From the NCBI RefSeq assembly GCF_002979535.1, contig NZ_PCPB01000012.1, positions 46,821 through 110,820 on the forward strand: DNA of 64,000 nt. Reading direction: 5' to 3'. Positions 33,704-45,628 of this stretch are shown one piece after another. Position 1 is the stretch's first letter; each line of letters opens with the position of its first letter. The DNA is from Brevundimonas sp. MYb52 (lineage in GTDB: Bacteria > Pseudomonadota > Alphaproteobacteria > Caulobacterales > Caulobacteraceae). Made by a program: the position numbers and the translations under genes. The notes under the pieces are model-generated. The model was not told where the DNA came from and did not search any database. It worked only from the letters and a program-made list of their open reading frames with translations.

Positions 33704-34494
33704 CGTGCGGCCTCCGCCAGCAGGACCGCCGCGTCAGCCGCGAACCAGGCGGGGCAACTCAAGGTCGAGGCCGGCAGGTCCGTCACCGTCCTTCCCTTGG
33801 CCGCCCGCGCCACCACCGGATGCCTTCCCGGCCCGCGCCAGTCGGATCGCCATTGCTGGAAGAAGCCCCGCACGAACAGGGCCGGCGGGCTCAAGGCGAT
33901 CTTCTCGATCCCCAGCGGCTGATAGCCCGGTCCGGTCACGCCATTGCGGAACCCCGCCGCCTTCAGGATGGAGTCGATCAGCGACCCCGAGCCGGTCGTA
34001 TAGCCACCGGGCGTGACATAGACGGCTTCGCGCCCGCGTCCGCCGCCCGCCGCCTGGGTCAGACGTCGATCCATATGGGCGATCAGGGCCGCGCCCCGCG
34101 CCTCCTGTCCCAAGCCCTGCGACACCGCCCTCAGATTCTCGCGAACGCCGGCCATGTCAGTCGCGTCATTGATGGCCAGCACCCGCGTCCCGCGCTTCTC
34201 CAGCGCCGCCAGCAGGCGCGGCTCGCCGCCCCAGTAACGGACTACGACGTCGGGTTGAAAGCCTATGGCCGCCTCCAGCGTCGGTCGAACTCGAGGCCGC
34301 CCGCGCGCCGCCTCTCGCATCCAGGAATCCGGGTCGTCCGCCCGCGACGACAGAACCAGCTCAGCCTCAGGCGACAGGGCCAGGACATACTGATCGGCGC
34401 ACTGGTCCAGCGACAGCACGCGCAACGGCCGCGCCTCAGCCGCGAAGGGCGTCATGAGAAAGAGGACAGCCAGCGCCCCACAGCGCCTTTTCAC
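33700..34494 (-). CDS. Periplasmic substrate-binding protein, BtuF/FecB-like
   Basis: A 264-residue class III binding protein. The signal peptide is MKRRCGALAVLFLMTPFAAEA; the mature protein opens with RPLRVLSLDQCADQYVLALS and has FQPDVVVRYWGGEPRLLAAL, typical of cobalamin or metal-chelate receptors. It would deliver its ligand to the permease. Ligand identity is unclear: no cobalamin riboswitch, TonB receptor or corrinoid gene is visible nearby. It overlaps the TetR gene (ATGA), so regulator and receptor are co-translated. Confidence 0.88.
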   Translation of the reverse strand: MKRRCGALAVLFLMTPFAAEARPLRVLSLDQCADQYVLALSPEAELVLSSRADDPDSWMREAARGRPRVRPTLEAAIGFQPDVVVRYWGGEPRLLAALEKRGTRVLAINDATDMAGVRENLRAVSQGLGQEARGAALIAHMDRRLTQAAGGGRGREAVYVTPGGYTTGSGSLIDSILKAAGFRNGVTGPGYQPLGIEKIALSPPALFVRGFFQQWRSDWRGPGRHPVVARAAKGRTVTDLPASTLSCPAWFAADAAVLLAEAAR

Positions 34495-35156
34495 GGCGTC
34501 AGTAGCCCAGCGAACAAGGCGTCCAGCGTAACGCGGGTCAATTCATCCCGATCAGCCCACTCGAAATAAGGCTTGGTGATCCGCAAGGAGACGATGCCAT
34601 GACCACAGGCCCAGATGGCCTGGGCCAGGGTTGTCGGGTCGCCCTTCATACGGCCGGCGGCGACAGCCTGCTCCACCACAGCCACGAATGAGCGAAACAA
34701 CTCGAAACCCGTCTCCTGGGCCACGGTTTGGGCCCCCTCGCGCGCCTCGACCGGGCGCGTCAGATAGGTCAGGCGATAGGCGTTGGGATTCTCGAAGCCG
34801 AACCGGATATAGGCTTCAATCATCCGCCTCAGCCGTGCCTCAGGCGGCTCGTCCTCGATCAAAATCTTCTGGTGCGAGGCGATCAGAGCCTCAAAGGCGC
34901 CGCGGCAGATCTCATGCAGCATCTCGCTCTTGTCGGCGAAGTGCATGTAGAGCGCGGTCGACGACAAGCCGACCTCGTCGGCGATCTTGCGGATCGTCGC
35001 CCCTTCATAGCCGAGCTCAACGAAAATGCGTTCCGCAGCGGCCAATATTTCTGCGCGCCGAACATGGCCTTCGCCCTTGGGCTTGCGGGCCGAGCGCGGC
35101 GTGGGGGTCGAGTCGCCGGACAATCCAGAACTCCATGACGGGAAGGCGTCCTGCAT
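34491..35156 (-). CDS. TetR-family transcriptional regulator
   Basis: A 221-residue regulator. The N-terminal helix-turn-helix is seen in RRAEILAAAERIFVELGYEG, ATIRKIADEVGLSSTALYMH and FADKSEMLHEI. The C-terminal ligand-binding half (ARLRRMIEAYIRFGFENPNA) matches the TetR_C group. ATG 35156 with GGGAGG upstream is chosen; the frame reaching 35276 crosses the promoter region. It is the first gene of the importer operon and divergent from a glycosyltransferase. Autorepression of the operon is the likely role. Confidence 0.9.
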   Translation of the reverse strand: MQDAFPSWSSGLSGDSTPTPRSARKPKGEGHVRRAEILAAAERIFVELGYEGATIRKIADEVGLSSTALYMHFADKSEMLHEICRGAFEALIASHQKILIEDEPPEARLRRMIEAYIRFGFENPNAYRLTYLTRPVEAREGAQTVAQETGFELFRSFVAVVEQAVAAGRMKGDPTTLAQAIWACGHGIVSLRITKPYFEWADRDELTRVTLDALFAGLLTP

Positions 35157-35200
35157 AGCCTCAACCTCCCCGAATCGCCAACCACTTGCCATTCGCAGAA

Positions 35201-35243
35201 CAAAGGTATTAGTTACGGCGATCTTAATAAGAATTAACCTTTG
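35201..35243. promoter_or_regulatory. AT-rich divergent promoter region with inverted CAAAGGT/ACCTTTG arms
   Basis: The TetR-glycosyltransferase intergenic region is distinctly AT-rich for this genome. CAAAGGT (35201-35207) and ACCTTTG (35237-35243) form a perfect 7-base inverted repeat with 29 bases between, containing CTTAATAAGAATTAA. It could hold two half-sites for the TetR protein or the two promoters. The wide spacing makes a single dimer site less likely. Confidence 0.35.
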
Positions 35244-35264
35244 GCGTGTCAGGGGGGGCCTGAA

Positions 35265-36689
35265 ATGCATGGACAACGCCCCGGCAGCCTGGGCGCTGAA
35301 GACGCGAAAGACGCCGCCAGGATCACCGCAACGCCGGGCCAGATCATATTGATATTTCTGTTGTTCGGTGGGGCCTCTGGCGCCTCCCTAATCTCACCGG
35401 CCGTCGGCGGTGTGATCGTTTTCCTAATTCAGTTGGGGTTCCTCGCCGTCATCGGTTGGCGATTTCTGACCCTCATCATCAGCCAGCGCCCCTTCACGCC
35501 GTTCGGGGTCGAGCCCATAGTCTTACCCCGATATTCCATCGTCGTGGCGCTCTACGACGAGGCGGCGATCTTACCCCATCTGATCGAGCGGTTGGCGAAC
35601 CTCGACTACCCGACAACGCTTCTGGATGGCTATCTGGTCCTGGAAGCCCACGATCAGGCGACCATCGACGCCGCAAACGACCTGACCCTGCCCGACTGGC
35701 TCCAAGTGCTGATCGCGCCGCCCGGCGCCCCCACGACCAAACCCCGCGCGCTGAACCACGCCCTCTCGGTCGCGCAGGGCGAGCTGCTGACCGTCTATGA
35801 CGCCGAGGATGATCCAGACCCCCTGCAACTGAGGGAAGCGGCCGCTCGGTTCGCCACGGAGGACGGCGCGCTCGTCTGTCTCCAGGCCCCGCTTCGCATC
35901 CGTAGGCGACACAAACAGCGACGCGCCTCGCCCTTTCTCGATCGGCAGTTCTCGGCTGAGTATGCGGCCCTTTTCGAGGTCACCCTGCCCGCCATGGCCC
36001 GCATGGGCCTGCCCTTCCCGCTCGGTGGCACCAGCAACCATTTCCGCGTTGCGGCTCTGCGGGCGCTCGGCGGTTGGGACGCCTGGAACGTGACCGAGGA
36101 CGCCGACTTGGGCTTTCGGATCTGGCGTCGCGGCTGGCGCCTCGGGATGCTTACCCGCCCAACCTACGAAACCCCGCCAGGCCATCTGGTCCACTGGCTG
36201 CCGCAACGCACTCGCTGGTTGAAGGGCTATATGCAGACCCTGTGCGTCCACACCCGGTCCGCCTCGGGCATGGGATGGCGCGGTTGGCTCGCCCTGGCCC
36301 TGACGCTCGGGGCAGCCGTGGCCTCGGCGGCCCTACACGCCCTGTCTGTCGCCTGGATAGGTCTCTTCTTTCTGATGGCCTTGCTGGCCCGTCACCTGCC
36401 GCCCACGCCGTGGTTCGGGCTGGGCATCCTGGTGAGTGGAACTATTGTGGCTCTTCTTGCAGCCAAGATCGGCGCGAAGCGCGCCGATACGCCCTTCACC
36501 GTCCGCGACATGGTCGTCGCCCCCTTCTACTGGTCGCTTCTCAGCCTGGCTTTCGTCCACGCCTTCGTTCGCCTGATCCTGGAACCCCATCGCTGGGACA
36601 AGACCGCGCATCGCCCCGATATCGCATGCGAGGAAACAGCGCCGATCCTGCCGCCATTGATCGCCGACGCTGGACGAGCAGCCGCCTGA
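35265..36689 (+). CDS. Family-2 glycosyltransferase, beta-glycan-synthase-like
   Basis: A 474-residue membrane glycosyltransferase. Two N-terminal membrane segments (about 20-65) precede a GT-A domain with VALYDEAAILPHLIERLANL, the metal-binding TVYDAEDDPDPLQL, TEDADLGFRIWRRGW and the Q-x-x-R-W motif as LPQRTRWLKGYMQ. Three or four membrane helices follow (about 335-450). The D, DxD, D, QxxRW set is that of processive synthases such as cellulose or poly-GlcNAc synthase. No other polysaccharide gene is nearby, so the product is unknown. ATG 35265 follows GGGGGG; an upstream TTG at 35241 is less likely. Confidence 0.88.
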   Translation: MHGQRPGSLGAEDAKDAARITATPGQIILIFLLFGGASGASLISPAVGGVIVFLIQLGFLAVIGWRFLTLIISQRPFTPFGVEPIVLPRYSIVVALYDEAAILPHLIERLANLDYPTTLLDGYLVLEAHDQATIDAANDLTLPDWLQVLIAPPGAPTTKPRALNHALSVAQGELLTVYDAEDDPDPLQLREAAARFATEDGALVCLQAPLRIRRRHKQRRASPFLDRQFSAEYAALFEVTLPAMARMGLPFPLGGTSNHFRVAALRALGGWDAWNVTEDADLGFRIWRRGWRLGMLTRPTYETPPGHLVHWLPQRTRWLKGYMQTLCVHTRSASGMGWRGWLALALTLGAAVASAALHALSVAWIGLFFLMALLARHLPPTPWFGLGILVSGTIVALLAAKIGAKRADTPFTVRDMVVAPFYWSLLSLAFVHAFVRLILEPHRWDKTAHRPDIACEETAPILPPLIADAGRAAA

Positions 36690-36706
36690 GCGCCTATCAG
36701 CGCCGG

Positions 36707-37603
36707 ATGGCTCCGGTTCTCTCTCCCGCTCCCGAAACCCTCGTCACGCGAGGCTGGTCCGACTACGCCCTGCTGGACAGCGGCGATGGCCGCAAGCTGG
36801 AGCGCTACGGTCGCTACACCGTGGTCCGGCCCGAACCGCAGTGCTTCTGGAAAGCGCACGATGAAAACGCCTTTGAGCGCGCCAACGCCATGTTCGACCC
36901 GCAGCAGGAGGAAGAGGATTCCGGTCGCTGGCGCTTCGACCAGCATGGGCCGATCGACGCCTTCCCGTTGCAGTGGCGCGACGTGCGCTTCATGGGGCGT
37001 TTCACCCCGTTTCGGCACCTGGCCTTCTTCCCTGAACAGGCGGCCAACTGGGAATGGCTGGACGCCCGTATTCGCACCCTGAACCAACCCAAGGTCCTGA
37101 ACCTGTTTGGCTATACCGGCGTGGCCAGCCTGGCTGCTTCGGCGGCGGGCGCGCACGTGACCCACGTCGACGCCTCCAAGAAGTCCGTCGCCTACGCCCG
37201 TGAGAACGCCGAACTGTCCGGCCTGGCCGACCGGCCGATCCGCTGGCTGGTCGAGGACGCCCGCAAGTTCGTCGCCCGCGAAGTCCGCCGTGGCAGCAAG
37301 TATGACGGCATCATTCTGGACCCGCCGAAATACGGCCGCGGCGCCAATGGCGAGGTCTGGCGCCTGTTCGAGGACATGCCTGAGTTGCTGAAGGACTGCG
37401 CCTCCCTATTGTCCGACGACGCCTCCTTCCTGCTGCTCAACGCCTATGCGGCGCGCATCTCCGGCCTGTCGCTGGCCCACATGATGGCCGAGGCGACGCA
37501 TGATCGCGGCGGGCGCATCGACTGGGGCGAATTGGCCCTGTCCGAGGACGGCAAGGACGCCCGCGCCATCGGCTTGTCCTTCTTCGCCCGCTGGAGCGCC
37601 TGA
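36707..37603 (+). CDS. Class I SAM-dependent RNA methyltransferase (RlmI/RlmK-like)
   Basis: A 298-residue methyltransferase. An N-terminal domain (LLDSGDGRKLERYGRYTVVR) precedes the Rossmann fold with the SAM site NLFGYTGVASLAASAAGAHV, the acidic HVDASKKSVAYARENAEL, DARKF and the catalytic DPPKYGRG. This matches the 23S rRNA cytosine-5 methyltransferase group (Methyltrans_SAM), though RlmI has an extra PUA domain that is lacking here. The start at ATG 36707 was chosen because frames further upstream are the preceding gene read out of frame. The gene overlaps the next one (TGATG). Confidence 0.87.
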   Translation: MAPVLSPAPETLVTRGWSDYALLDSGDGRKLERYGRYTVVRPEPQCFWKAHDENAFERANAMFDPQQEEEDSGRWRFDQHGPIDAFPLQWRDVRFMGRFTPFRHLAFFPEQAANWEWLDARIRTLNQPKVLNLFGYTGVASLAASAAGAHVTHVDASKKSVAYARENAELSGLADRPIRWLVEDARKFVAREVRRGSKYDGIILDPPKYGRGANGEVWRLFEDMPELLKDCASLLSDDASFLLLNAYAARISGLSLAHMMAEATHDRGGRIDWGELALSEDGKDARAIGLSFFARWSA

Positions 37604-38415
37604 TGTACGAGCGCGTCATCACCTCCCTGACCAACGACACCATCAAGTCGGTCCGCGCCCTGCACATGCGCAAGGAACGCGATCTGACGGGCCGCTTCCT
37701 GGCCGAGGGTCTGAAGTTCATCGGCGAAGCCCTGGATCAGGACCGCGCCCCGGTCATGCTGCTGGTCGGCGAAGAGGCCCGGCCTCATCCGCTGCTCGAC
37801 CGCGCCAAGGCGGAAACGATCAAGGCCGGCGGCCAGATCATCGTCGTCACCCACGCCATCCTCGAAAAGATCAGCCGTCGCGACAATCCGCAGACCGTGT
37901 TGGGCGTGTTCGAGCAGGTCTATACCCCGCTGGACGCCATCCAGCCCGACGCCAAGCCCTGCTGGGTGGCGCTGGAGCAGGTGCGCGATCCGGGCAACCT
38001 GGGCACCATCATCCGCACGGCGGATTCCGCCGGCTGCGGCGGCGTCATCCTGATCGGCGACTGCGTCGATCCCTTCTCGGTCGAGGCCGTGCGCGCCACC
38101 ATGGGCTCGGTCTTCGCCGTGACTATCAGCAAGGCGTCCAAGGAAGACTTCCTGGCCTGGCGCGCCAGGTGGCCGGGCAGCGTCATCGGCACCCGTCTAG
38201 ACGCCACCCACGGCTATCGCGACAGCCCTGTGCGCCATCCCGCACTGATCCTGATGGGCAATGAACAGGCCGGCCTGACCGACGAACTGGCCGCCGCCTG
38301 CGATCTGAACGTCAAGATCCCCATGCGCGGCCGGGCCGACAGCCTGAACCTGGCCATCGCCACCGGCATCATGGTCTATGCCGTGACCGACGCGGCCTAC
38401 GGCACAGACCTCTAA
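37603..38415 (+). CDS. TrmH/SpoU-family RNA 2'-O-methyltransferase
   Basis: A 270-residue SPOUT methyltransferase. An N-terminal substrate-binding domain (TNDTIKSVRALHMRKERDLT, GRFLAEGLKFIGEAL) is followed by the knotted SAM domain: VALEQVRDPGNLGTIIRTAD (motif 1 with the Arg), ILMGNEQAGLT (motif 2) and IPMRGRADSLNLAIATGIMV (motif 3). It methylates ribose in rRNA or tRNA; the target is not evident. It is translationally coupled to the preceding methyltransferase, which suggests both act in RNA maturation. Confidence 0.93.
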   Translation: MYERVITSLTNDTIKSVRALHMRKERDLTGRFLAEGLKFIGEALDQDRAPVMLLVGEEARPHPLLDRAKAETIKAGGQIIVVTHAILEKISRRDNPQTVLGVFEQVYTPLDAIQPDAKPCWVALEQVRDPGNLGTIIRTADSAGCGGVILIGDCVDPFSVEAVRATMGSVFAVTISKASKEDFLAWRARWPGSVIGTRLDATHGYRDSPVRHPALILMGNEQAGLTDELAAACDLNVKIPMRGRADSLNLAIATGIMVYAVTDAAYGTDL

Positions 38416-38419
38416 AGCC

Positions 38420-39724
38420 CTACGCCTCGCCGTCCGTCTTGATCCGGTTCATGCCCAGCAGGGCCAGGATGGTCAGGAGGGCGGCGACGGCCAGATAGGC
38501 GCCCACGGCTTGCAAGCCGTAATGCCCGGCCAGCCAGGTCGCCGCGAAGGGCGCCAACGACGCCCCCAGAATACCCGCCAGATTGAAGGTCATCGACGCC
38601 CCGGTGTAGCGCACCGCCGTCGGAAAGGGCCGCGCCAGCGCTGCACCCAGCGGACCATAGGTGCAGCCCATCAGGCTGAAGCCGATGACGAAGAAGGCCA
38701 CCACGCCGATCAGCCCGCCGCTGCCGAACAGCGGGGCCAGCACCAGTCCGAACAGGGCGATGGCGATGGACGTGACCAGCAGCGTCCGCCCCTGCCCCCA
38801 ACGATCCGCCGCCAGCGCCGACAACGGGATGAACAGGCCGAAGAAGCAGACCCCCAGAAGTTGGATCGGCAAGAACTGCTCGCGCGTGTAACCCATCGCC
38901 GTGGTTCCCCAGCCCAGGGCGAAAACGGTCATCAGGTAGAAGAGGACAAAGGTCGCCATCCCCGCCAGCGTCCCCGTCAGCAGGGCGAACTTGTGCCGCG
39001 CCAACAGGGTCAGGATCGGCGTCTCGACGCGCTCGGCCTTGTCGATGGCCTTCTTGAACTCGGGCGTCTCGGTGATGCGCAGCCGCACCCACAGGCCGAC
39101 GAAGACCAGCAGCGAGCTGGCGATGAAGGGAATGCGCCAGCCCCAGGTCAGGAACTGCTCATTGGACAGCGTCGCCGTCAGGATGATGAAGCTCAGGGTC
39201 GACAGGATGAAGCCTATCGGCGCCCCCAACTGCGGGAACATGCCGAACCAGGCCTTCTTGCCCGGCGGCGCGTTCTCGGTCGCCAGCAACACCGCCCCGC
39301 CCCACTCGCCGCCCAGACCCAGGCCCTGCCCGAACCGGCATAAGGCCAACAACAGCGGCGCGATCACGCCCACGGAGTGCCAGGTCGGCAGCAGGCCGAT
39401 CGCCACCGTCGACAGCCCCATGGTCATCAGGGCCGCCACCAGCGTCGCCTTGCGCCCCACCTTGTCGCCGAAGTGGCCAAAGACGACGGCGCCGACCGGC
39501 CGCGCGAAGAAGGCGATGGAGAAGGTGGCGAAAGACGACAGCATGGCTGTCGTCGCGTCCTCGCCGGGGAAGAACAGGGCCGGAAACACCAGCACCGCCG
39601 CCGTGGCGTAGATGTAGAAGTCAAAGAACTCGATCGTCGTGCCGATCAGGCTGGCGAACAGAATTCTCCGCTTGGAGGCGACAGGCGGTGAGAGTGTAGC
39701 GTCGGCCACGCGAAATCCTTGCAT
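38420..39724 (-). CDS. MFS transporter, metabolite:H+ symporter (MHS) family
   Basis: A 434-residue transporter with 12 membrane helices. The N-terminus RRILFASLIGTTIEFFDFYI and the loop FGHFGDKVGRKATLV are typical, as is the diagnostic CRFGQGLGLGGEWGGAVLLA of the MHS group (alpha-ketoglutarate, citrate, proline/betaine or shikimate permeases). Substrate cannot be deduced. It converges with the RNA methyltransferase gene with 4 bases between. Confidence 0.92.
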   Translation of the reverse strand: MQGFRVADATLSPPVASKRRILFASLIGTTIEFFDFYIYATAAVLVFPALFFPGEDATTAMLSSFATFSIAFFARPVGAVVFGHFGDKVGRKATLVAALMTMGLSTVAIGLLPTWHSVGVIAPLLLALCRFGQGLGLGGEWGGAVLLATENAPPGKKAWFGMFPQLGAPIGFILSTLSFIILTATLSNEQFLTWGWRIPFIASSLLVFVGLWVRLRITETPEFKKAIDKAERVETPILTLLARHKFALLTGTLAGMATFVLFYLMTVFALGWGTTAMGYTREQFLPIQLLGVCFFGLFIPLSALAADRWGQGRTLLVTSIAIALFGLVLAPLFGSGGLIGVVAFFVIGFSLMGCTYGPLGAALARPFPTAVRYTGASMTFNLAGILGASLAPFAATWLAGHYGLQAVGAYLAVAALLTILALLGMNRIKTDGEA

Positions 39725-39773
39725 TGCTGCACGGTCATTGCGGTGCGCCGCCGCCCGGCGTCAAGCTCAGGCC

Positions 39774-42209
39774 TCAGGTTCCGCGCGGCTTGGCTCGGCT
39801 GGTGGCTGTGGCGTTGGCGGGGTCTTCCGGCCAGGGATGGCGCGGATAGCGACCGCGCATCTCGCTACGCACCGCCGCCCATGATCCGGTCCAGAAGCCC
39901 GGCAGGTCCTTCGTCACCTGCACCGGCCGTCGCGCGGGCGACAACAGACTGAGCGTCAACGGAACCCGCCCGCCGCCGACCATCGGATGGGTCTTCACCC
40001 CGAACAGCTCCTGCACCCGGATGTCGACGCGTGGCCCGCCCTCGGCGGCGTAGTCGATACTGGCGCTGCCCAGAGGCGTGGTCAGGCGTGGCGGAGCCAG
40101 GTCGTCGAGTTTGCGCTGCAGGTCCCACGGAATCAGTCCGCGCAGGGCCTCGGCCAGCTTGCCGTCGCCGATGTCGCCCAGCGACCGCGCCCCGTCCAGC
40201 AGCGGCCACAACCAATCCTCGCGCAGGGCCAGCAGCCCTTCATCCGACACATCCGGCCACATCGCGTCCAGCCCATGCAGGAAGGCCAGCCGCCCCCGTA
40301 ACGCCGACACCTGTTCGCCCCAGTTCAGGGCCTTCAGCCCGCCCGCCTCGACTTCTGATTTCAGCGCCGCCGTCATGGTCGCCCGATCCGGGGCTCCGAC
40401 AACCTTTTCATCCAGCACCAGGGCGCCGATCCGGCGGATACGGCGGATCACCGGCTTGCCCGAAGGTTCGCGCGCCAGCCGGTCCTCGACCTCGATCCGG
40501 TGCGCCAGGTCTGCCTCCAGCGTCGTCGCGTCCAGCGCCGCCGCCAGCCGGATGCGGTCGCGCGCGTCGCCGCCGCCTAGTTCCGCCACCGCCAACCAGG
40601 GCTCGCGCGCCATGTGTTCGGTGGGATCAAGGAAGGCCCCGCGCCCGGAGGCCAGCAGCACCTCGCCCGGTTTGCCCCGCGCCCGCGCGATCCGTTCAGG
40701 GAAGGCCTCGGCCAGCAGCAGGCCCGCGTCAGCCTCGCCGCCGCTTCCTCCGCCCGCCGCCCGCGCCCAGCGCTCGGCCAGCTTCATCGCGTCACGCGCC
40801 CTTGGTGAACGGTCCCGCTCCAGCCCCTTCAAACGGTCGTGTAGGTCGACGGCGTTCCCGCCCAGCCCCGGCTCACTCAACACCGCCGTGATCTTCGCGC
40901 CAGTCAGCGCGTCGTCCTGATCTGAGGCCACCGCCACCATGTGCGCCAGTCGCGGCGGCAGGGGTATCCGGGTCAGTCGCCGCCCGTGCGCCGTCAGATC
41001 CCCCCTGGCGTCCAGCGCGCCTAGCCGGGTCAGCACCTTCCTCGCCTCAGCCAAGGCTCCGGCGGGCGGCGGGTCCAGCAGGGCCAGCCCCTCGACCGAC
41101 TTGGCGCCCCAGCGCGCCAGATCGAGCGCAAAGGCGGTCAGGTCGGCTTCCTGAATCTCCGGCCGTTGGTGCGGGACCAGACCCCGCGTCTGTTCCTCGT
41201 CCCACAGGCGATAGCAGACGCCCGGCTCGACGCGCCCGGCCCGGCCTCGCCTCTGTTCCGCCGACGAGCGACTGACCTTGACCGTCGCCAGGCGCGTCAG
41301 GCCGCTGGACGGCTCGAATCGCGGCACGCGCGACAGGCCTCCGTCGATCACCACCCGCACGCCCTCGATGGTCAGGCTGGTTTCCGCCACCGAGGTCGCC
41401 AGCACCACCTTGCGTCGTCCCGGCGGCGCCGGTTCGATCGCCCGGTCCTGCTCGCCCTTGTCCAGCGCCCCATAGAGGGCGACGACATCCACGCTCGGGT
41501 CGCGCAGGCGTTCGTTCAACCGCTGGACCGTGCGATGGATCTCACCCTGCCCCGGCAGGAAGACCAGCATCGATCCCGTCTGCTCGCCCAGGGCCTGCAT
41601 GACCGCCCGCGCCACGGCGTCCTCGAATCGCTCGGCGATGTTGCGGCCCAGATAGAGGGTCTCGACCGGGAACATCCGCCCCTCGGCCTCGATCACCGGC
41701 GCGCCGTCCAGAAGGCGGGACACCCCCGCAATATCCAGCGTCGCCGACATGACCAGCAGCCGCAGATCGTCGCGCAGCACCGACTGACTTTCGCGCGCCA
41801 GGGCCAGACCCAGGTCTGCGTCCAGGCTGCGTTCGTGGAATTCGTCGAACAGGACCGCGCCTACGCCCTCCAGCGCCGGATCGTCGAGAATCATCCGCGT
41901 GAAGACGCCCTCGGTAATGACTTCGATGCGCGTGTCCGGGCCGATGCGACTTTGCAGACGGGTGCGATAGCCGACGGCGCCGCCCGCCTTCTGGCCCAGG
42001 CTCGTCGCCATCCGGTCCGCCGCCGCCCGCGCGGCCAGCCGACGGGGCTCCAGCACCAGCACTTTTTGATCGCCCAGCCAGGACTGATCCAGCAGGGCCA
42101 GAGGCACGACCGTGGTCTTGCCCGCCCCCGGCGGGGCGGCCAGAACGACCGCATTGGTCGCGCTCAGCGCCGCTTTCAGCGGCTCCAGTACGGCGTGAAT
42201 CGGCAGCAT
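39774..42209 (-). CDS. hrpB: ATP-dependent RNA helicase HrpB (DEAH-box)
   Basis: An 811-residue helicase of the DEAH/RHA group. Motif I is LAAPPGAGKTTVVPLALL, II is LFDEFHERSLDADLG (DEFH), III VMSATLD, V VVLATSVAETSLTIEGVRVV, VI QRRGRAGRVEPGVCYRLW. The C-terminal HrpB-specific domain includes TPLGSASIDYAAEGGPRVDI and VQELFGVKTHPMVGGGRVPL. ATG 42209 leads straight into LPIHAVLEPLKAAL, the usual HrpB beginning; a GTG at 42242 would add 11 residues. Cellular role is not well defined in the family. Confidence 0.95.
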   Translation of the reverse strand: MLPIHAVLEPLKAALSATNAVVLAAPPGAGKTTVVPLALLDQSWLGDQKVLVLEPRRLAARAAADRMATSLGQKAGGAVGYRTRLQSRIGPDTRIEVITEGVFTRMILDDPALEGVGAVLFDEFHERSLDADLGLALARESQSVLRDDLRLLVMSATLDIAGVSRLLDGAPVIEAEGRMFPVETLYLGRNIAERFEDAVARAVMQALGEQTGSMLVFLPGQGEIHRTVQRLNERLRDPSVDVVALYGALDKGEQDRAIEPAPPGRRKVVLATSVAETSLTIEGVRVVIDGGLSRVPRFEPSSGLTRLATVKVSRSSAEQRRGRAGRVEPGVCYRLWDEEQTRGLVPHQRPEIQEADLTAFALDLARWGAKSVEGLALLDPPPAGALAEARKVLTRLGALDARGDLTAHGRRLTRIPLPPRLAHMVAVASDQDDALTGAKITAVLSEPGLGGNAVDLHDRLKGLERDRSPRARDAMKLAERWARAAGGGSGGEADAGLLLAEAFPERIARARGKPGEVLLASGRGAFLDPTEHMAREPWLAVAELGGGDARDRIRLAAALDATTLEADLAHRIEVEDRLAREPSGKPVIRRIRRIGALVLDEKVVGAPDRATMTAALKSEVEAGGLKALNWGEQVSALRGRLAFLHGLDAMWPDVSDEGLLALREDWLWPLLDGARSLGDIGDGKLAEALRGLIPWDLQRKLDDLAPPRLTTPLGSASIDYAAEGGPRVDIRVQELFGVKTHPMVGGGRVPLTLSLLSPARRPVQVTKDLPGFWTGSWAAVRSEMRGRYPRHPWPEDPANATATSRAKPRGT

Positions 42210-42309
42210 CACATCGGCTCTAGCCGCAACAGCCCCGGTCACGAAAGCGTCGTCATCGCTTCATCCAACCGAAACCGCGTTGCGCGCGGCCCTTCGGATG
42301 GTTAGCGTC

Positions 42310-42357
42310 CGCCCCCAAGAAGACGACCCGGGAGGGGTCGTTGCGTAATTGGGGGCG
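42310..42357 (+). promoter_or_regulatory. Nested hairpin covering the ribosome binding site of the amino-acid permease
   Basis: CGCCCCCAA (42310-42318) and TTGGGGGCG (42349-42357) pair perfectly over 9 bases. Inside, ACGACCC (42323-42329) and GGGTCGT (42335-42341) form a 7-bp stem with loop GGGAG. The right outer arm contains the GGGGG that serves as ribosome site for the ATG at 42365, so the folded RNA would hide it. This is the architecture of a translational switch such as a riboswitch, thermometer or protein-bound leader. Confidence 0.6.
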
Positions 42358-42364
42358 CGACTTC

Positions 42365-45555
<3,191 letters not shown>

Positions 45556-45566
45556 CCCCACCACCA

Positions 45567-45594
45567 CGGCCGTCCCGCAAGGGCGGCCGCTTTT
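45567..45594 (+). terminator. GCAA-loop hairpin with T-run between glnB and glnA
   Basis: CGGCCG-T-CCC pairs with GGG-CGGCCG through a bulged T, with a GCAA tetraloop and TTTT directly after. It has the form of an intrinsic terminator or attenuator, 12 bases after glnB. It may lower glnA read-through so that the two gene products are made in different amounts. Confidence 0.7.
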
Positions 45595-45628
45595 CGTTTC
45601 TCCTCCCCGAACTGACAGGACTTCGAGA

